Shown here in pieces: positions 59,365-64,000 of a stretch of 64,000 nucleotides of DNA. The DNA lies in NCBI GenBank assembly GCA_963921825.1, contig OY997595.1, positions 14,873,228 to 14,937,227 on the forward strand, given 5' to 3'. The stretch's first letter is position 1. Each line of letters starts with the position of its first letter. A program made the position numbers and the translations under genes. This DNA comes from Erodium maritimum (lineage: Eukaryota; Streptophyta; Magnoliopsida; Geraniales; Geraniaceae). The notes below the pieces were generated by a model, which was given only the letters and a program-made list of their open reading frames with translations, was not told the origin of the DNA and made no database searches.

Positions 59365-60694
59365 AAACATGAAACATTTTATTTTCAGGGAAATATATCC
59401 AAACTACCCATAAATCAAAGCCGAAAAAACTCAAGTTTGCCCAAACCGAACTTCTTACGGTTTTGCCTAACCTAATAGCATATTTAGCGACGACGGTTAC
59501 AAATGCATGGTTTACACCAATGAGGACTACAACCACGATGTTGATTTTGCATAATTGAGCTCGAATTTTAGAAGCCAAGGTCGGAAATTGAACGGATAGG
59601 CGTTGATACCCTTACGAACCCTAGTTGCCACTGCTATCGGCGATGACTCTTTCTCCTAAGAAACTCTCTTCCAATTATATGTCATCACTCCATATGAAGA
59701 TCCTTCGTTCCACTTTTCGATTTAGGGGCGATATAGTCGATTTTTCGTTATGATCAAGGTCTGCAATAATGTGGGTTTGTTCTCCGATAAGCTGTAGATG
59801 CCAAAGGTAGTTTTGGGCATCAATATGATGGATCAAATACACTTTAGTTTGGTTAGCAGTATCGATGAGACAATCTGGAGGCGATATGCATGGTTCCTAA
59901 AGATCGAAGGAGGCCTTCACGAAGATGCAGTTCCCTGGAGAGGATGAACGTCCCACCCCATCCCGATTAACAATGATCAATCGTACTACTCCACCAACCT
60001 CCGAAGTTACTGCACCCTCTCAGAACCTAGCAGATTCCCACCATAAGACTGAGATACGTTCTAACCTTTTAGTAAAACTTAAGTCAAATCGTGATTGGTG
60101 CTTTAAAATTTTCATTTATGTTAACAATTATCTTCTTAATCGAAGATAACAAACTCGATTTTGTAAAAAAAAATGCCAGCCAACAAACTTTTCACTTTAC
60201 TGGCCACAAATGTTCAATCTGTGTCTATCCTCGTGTCGTCCGATAAACAAAAGAGTTTTTTGTATTTGATTATTGGAAGTGACATTTTGATAATTCCCCA
60301 TTATAGATATCTAGACACTAGATTGAAGTTACTGAACAATTAGTACTTTGTAGATATTTGGGATGTAAAGATAATTGAAAAGAAAACATGATGGGGGCTC
60401 AGTTGTCTGCTTCTGCCCAAAACAGTACTATTGGAACTTTTTTCTGTGTGTTTCATGTGCAAAGCCATGTGAGCATGTGTTCATGTTTCTGCCCTCTTCT
60501 GGCTTGACCTCTTCCATATGACCCAAGAATTTTGTCAAAAATCATTCAATAACTTCAATAATCATTGACTCCTAACCTTTTCTCCTATTAAAATATCCTA
60601 CGTAAGGATGTACAATACTATCCACAAATCCGTTTTATTTGACCGCTTACTCGCTTTTATTTCATGTCAGTATGGGAGTCATAAGAATCACAGT
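59365..60694. other. spacer with possible retroposon remnant
   Basis: A short piece ending in nine A at 60166-60174 after CGATTTTGT may be an old A-tailed insertion. A small hairpin TTATCTTC/GAAGATAA lies just before it. No gene is recognised. Confidence 0.3.
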
Positions 60695-61500
60695 AAGAGT
60701 ATCTATAGTAGTGTCGAGATCTAGTCGAGTAGAACCGTCGAATCGATAAGGATTATAGTTTTTCAGCGTCGAATCTATTGTTATCAGTCGGGGGACAATT
60801 AAATCTTCAGTTATCAGTTTTTGGTATCGAATATTTTGTAGACCTTGCGCAGAGTCCATTCAACCGAATCGAGGCCGGTTGAAACTAGACACAGTGAATC
60901 TTGGGTTAACGTTTGGCAAATCATTAAAGCCGAAAGTTTAATTTCGGCTTTAAATTTACAAACTAACGCTTCGTCTTCCACGCAACGCTTCTTCTTCACG
61001 ATTGCTCTGCATCTCACTGGCGTTTCGTCTCCCTCCAACTTGTCACCATCATTTTCTCGACGGCTGAATCTCCCCAGCATGTCGTCTCGATGGTATCTTG
61101 TCCCCGACATTTCTTCTCCACCGTGCAAAATCTCACGGGCGTTTCTTCGAGCTGCAGCATCGGTGTTTCGTATCAACGACAGATTCTCCTCGGCGTTGAT
61201 GAGTGGGGATGACTAAGTGTCAAATCCCTCTTTTAACGTGCATCAGTACACGATCATCAAGCAATAGATGTGACAGTTAAGTATTGGACGATCTCACAGG
61301 GAGTAGAGGTATTATCAGCATTTTGTTAAAACCTGAAGACGTGGGCTGTCACTTCCACATCCCCGAAAGGGAAAATAAAGGGGAAAATGTAAAATAGTTG
61401 TTTAAATTTAGAAAGTAATAAAATCTATATACACACTGCCACCTAAGACACATAACATTTGATTCACACAAAGAGTCTGATACAGGTACAAGTAAACACA
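60695..61500. other. possible Harbinger end and unrecognised sequence
   Basis: At 60696 TAAGAGTATCTATAGTAGTG matches the terminal repeat of the Harbinger element ending at 44653, including the TAA. No matching right end was found. An open frame of 123 codons (60845-61216) overlaps an opposite one and has no known domain. Confidence 0.3.
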
Positions 61501-61522
61501 AATTCCAATTAATGCAAGGCAA

Positions 61523-61614
61523 CGACGCGCTTAAGTCACTAGCGTTCACACACATTCACACACGTTCTTAAGTTCGCATAAAGCGACGCGCTTAAGTCAC
61601 TAGCGTTCACACAC
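61523..61614. repeat. 61-bp tandem duplication
   Basis: The 31-bp block from CGACGCGCTTAAGTCACTAG is perfectly repeated at 61523-61553 and 61584-61614. It lies in the non-coding interior of the minus-strand LTR element. Confidence 0.9.
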
Positions 61615-62494
61615 GTTTCACAAAGGTCGCACTCGAACCAAACAACATGCCTAATTTTAGCACAGTCATAACTAGTTTTAACACAACCAGGGAAACCCGC
61701 ACACTTGTGCGCCACACAAAGTCAACCACACAGTTCAACAACTGCAAACAAAAGCCACACAGTCCACAGTTCACATCACACAACAATTCCACAAGGTCTC
61801 ACCATCAACTTAATTTCAAAGGTTCTTAACACTTTTCTCTTTCTAACATAACATTCCATGTCGACATCATGTCGCTACAACCCGGTTCAGGCATCCCCGA
61901 ATTACGTTGTAACCACCCGACATCCCACCGTCACGTTCGACTGCAGTGGCGCCCCTAAGTCGAATCGTGATAGCACAAACACTTCAGTTTTGCAGAAATT
62001 TAGGCATGACCCGTTTGAAAAGCTTACAAACCATCTGCAATTGCGGGACATTCAATTCGCACCCTGCACAGCACTTAGTACACAATCATAACACACAGAA
62101 AGTCATCGCATCAACACCCCTCGTGGTCTCGGTAAATACACGAGCACCACCCGAACAAGTCAACACTTCAAACTTAACTGATCGATCAACGGCCAAACAA
62201 GGCAGCAAACTCACTAAAACGATCATTCAACCAAGACAAGAAAGTCATCACACAGCTCGAGCATCACTCGCTAAGTCAACCGCGATCTCAATCGATCGGC
62301 ACAACAGCTCAACCAAGGCACACATCACAACACAGGACAAGGCAAATCACAAACAAAGCACTTCACTACCCGAGACTCTCGTCGTCTCGGATCTACGCGC
62401 AGGACATTTCCGACTTGCGTAACCGACACACTACGAAAACTTAGTGACACACTACCCACCTAACTAACGTACAGTCCAAAGTTTTGAAAAACCA
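61615..62494. other. non-coding internal region next to the primer binding site
   Basis: In the minus-strand LTR element this would be the 5' untranslated leader before gag. No gag, protease or polymerase motif is seen in it or further left. The plus-strand open frame at 61946-62422 is Thr/Ser-rich and is not called a gene. Confidence 0.45.
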
Positions 62495-62507
62495 GGCTCT
62501 GATACCA
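62495..62507 (-). promoter_or_regulatory. primer binding site, initiator tRNA-Met
   Basis: Minus strand TGGTATCAGAGCC is complementary to the 3' end of plant initiator tRNA-Met and follows the LTR end GGGGCTTGACA by three bases (ATT). Confidence 0.93.
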
Positions 62508-62510
62508 AAT

Positions 62511-64000
62511 TGTCAAGCCCCAAATCCGGTTTTGACCGGATTCGAGACTGAACCGAAAAGTAACGATGAAAACCGCTTTCAAAACAATAAATCGATTCAA
62601 ATATCCTTTAAACAAGTAAATCACATAGTAAGAGTCAACGCTCAAATGAGAAAATAGACAATGAGTTTGGTACACAAGAGTACGTCTCTATAACACCCAA
62701 CTCCCGGACTCTCGCTAAGCTCCCTAGCTTCGAGACGTCCTCTAGTCCAACTCGCTGACAAAACCTGTAGGAAAAGTAGTAAAGGGGATGAGCATTTTCG
62801 CTCACCGCCATGGATATCCATCCGACTATGGCATGCTAGCAAAGCAACAACAAAGACAGTTTAAACAGAGTAACCCAATGCCAACACTTAACCCAAAACA
62901 AGAAAACCATAACTCAAACCTGAAACCCATCCGTCCCACAGAAAATCCTCCACGACTATAGCATCACTAATCTTCCCACACAAGAAAACACGTAATACGG
63001 ATATAACCCAACAGATCATACTTGCAAACACACTCAATAATACAAAGAAACAACACACAAATGCATCCAGCATCACACTGGATCACATACCTACTACACG
63101 GTCTGGGACAATAGCACATTTTACCGACACCGAGTCGAAAGGCAGGCGCACCTTATCACGGAACAATAGCACATTTTACTGACACCGAGTCGAAAGGCAT
63201 GCTCACCTTATCACGGAACAATAGCACATTTTACCGACACCTAGTCGGAAGGCAGGCGTGCCACATCACGAAACGATAGCACATTTTACCGACACCTAGT
63301 CGGAAGGCAGACATGCCTCGAACATACAACAAGTCATAAATTACCATGACAACACTCAACAAGAGGTAACACACAGTCATGACCAATCATCAAAATGTCC
63401 CCCAACCAATAATATCGCACTTGCCGTCAATACTTACTCACATACCAACAATCGCATCAATTCATAAGTCACTTAATCAATATCACCACATTAATTCCAT
63501 ACTATATCAAATATATCCATCAAATCCTGAATTACTCAGTAACTAAGCACAATCGATGCCTCAAGCATAACAAAAAGCGATCATTCCAATCAATGCACTC
63601 ATCAAGAGGCAATGCACAACATCACACAACTTACGGACGCGACATGGCCCACATGCAATTCTACAGCACGACAAGTCCACAAACCTACGAGCACGACATG
63701 GCCCACATGCGATTCTACAATTTAAAACGACTACACTAGTTATTCACATCCAACATGTGATTCTAGTTATTCACATCCTATATGCGTTTACTAGCAACTT
63801 TCCTTAGTTTAACCAATAACCGCTACTTTTCCCTACCTCACAAGCGATCCAACTCCACCAAGCGTGAACCGTCAAGGACCTCCTTCTCCACGATCAAGTA
63901 CAAGGTCTAAGATAACAAAGTAACACAAAAACTCAATACAAGCCCAAAGTCAAACAAAACGGAAAAACACCCAATTTAACCCCCAACAAGTCGCCTCTTT
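62511..64000 (-). mobile_element. 5' LTR of a minus-strand LTR retrotransposon (runs off window)
   Basis: On the minus strand the LTR ends GGATTTGGGGCTTGACA at 62511, followed by a primer binding site, so this is the 5' LTR. It shares the terminal block, the CTCACC...ACAGG block (62765-62805) and the hairpin-repeat array (63124-63318) with the solo LTR at 6805-9681. The U3 start lies beyond 64000. Confidence 0.88.
63124..63318. repeat. four-copy hairpin-repeat array in the right LTR
   Basis: Copies near 63124, 63180, 63228 and 63286 contain CCGACACCKAGTCGRAAGGCA and ACATTTTACCG. They match the 54-bp units in the solo LTR in structure and position, but the number differs (four against seven). 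Confidence 0.85.

Noticed and set aside
61946..62422. 158-codon Thr/Ser-rich frame
   Set aside because: It is on the wrong strand for the LTR element that contains it and has no gag or pol motif.

Overview
The window is nuclear DNA from a flowering plant, most likely a eudicot. The evidence is spliced genes with GT-AG introns, plant-type ELP3, RPN7 and BAHD acyltransferase genes, plant MULE, PIF/Harbinger, Helitron, L1-type LINE and LTR-element signatures, and AT-rich intergenic DNA. No species can be named from the sequence alone. Roughly 6-7 kb is host gene space; most of the rest is transposable elements, often nested and decayed.

Layout. 1-775 holds the last five exons of a membrane-protein gene. 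1520-3210 holds two identical tRNA-Arg(UCU) genes in head-to-head inversion with part of their flanks. 3480-6079 is a LINE derivative with an intact RRM-type ORF1 but no reverse transcriptase, flanked by a 13-bp target duplication. 6805-9681 is a complete 2.9-kb solo LTR with AATAA target duplications. 10100-12820 has a decayed ORF1-like gene and a non-coding A-tailed retroposon. 14016-15088 is a MULE-type MITE. 15415-18395 is a half-kilobase-armed inverted repeat. 18431-24559 is a full MULE with 131-bp terminal repeats, a broken transposase and a broken GRF-zinc-finger companion gene. 25190-30110 is a decayed LINE carrying a Harbinger transposase remnant. 30143 is a Helitron 3' terminus and 32055-32877 a Harbinger-type MITE.

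The main host block is 33412-41180. An ELP3 gene (Elongator catalytic subunit, minus strand) and an intact RPN7 gene (26S proteasome lid subunit, plus strand) diverge from a 395-bp shared intergenic region. The ELP3 copy keeps its full exon structure and frame but carries four in-frame stops and one lost splice acceptor, all in the middle of the gene, so it looks like a recently decaying copy. Further right are Harbinger remnants (42311-44653), a second ORF1-only LINE (minus, 44958 to about 47330), an intact single-exon BAHD acyltransferase (47665-48984), a third ORF1-only LINE with 14-bp target duplications (49348-51562), and a small conserved plant protein gene with a clear TATA box (52052-52270). 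The right end is retrotransposon DNA: an LTR of the same family as the solo LTR (to 56668) joined directly to a 5'-truncated LINE reverse transcriptase (56669-59364), then a minus-strand LTR element with an initiator-Met primer binding site whose LTR runs off the window.

The intact host genes (RPN7, BAHD, the small protein, and the partial membrane protein) are ordinary housekeeping or metabolic genes and do not form a pathway together. The most unusual content is the decay pattern of ELP3, the repeated ORF1-only LINE architecture, the inverted host copy at a LINE 5' junction, and the MULE with a GRF-zinc-finger partner gene.
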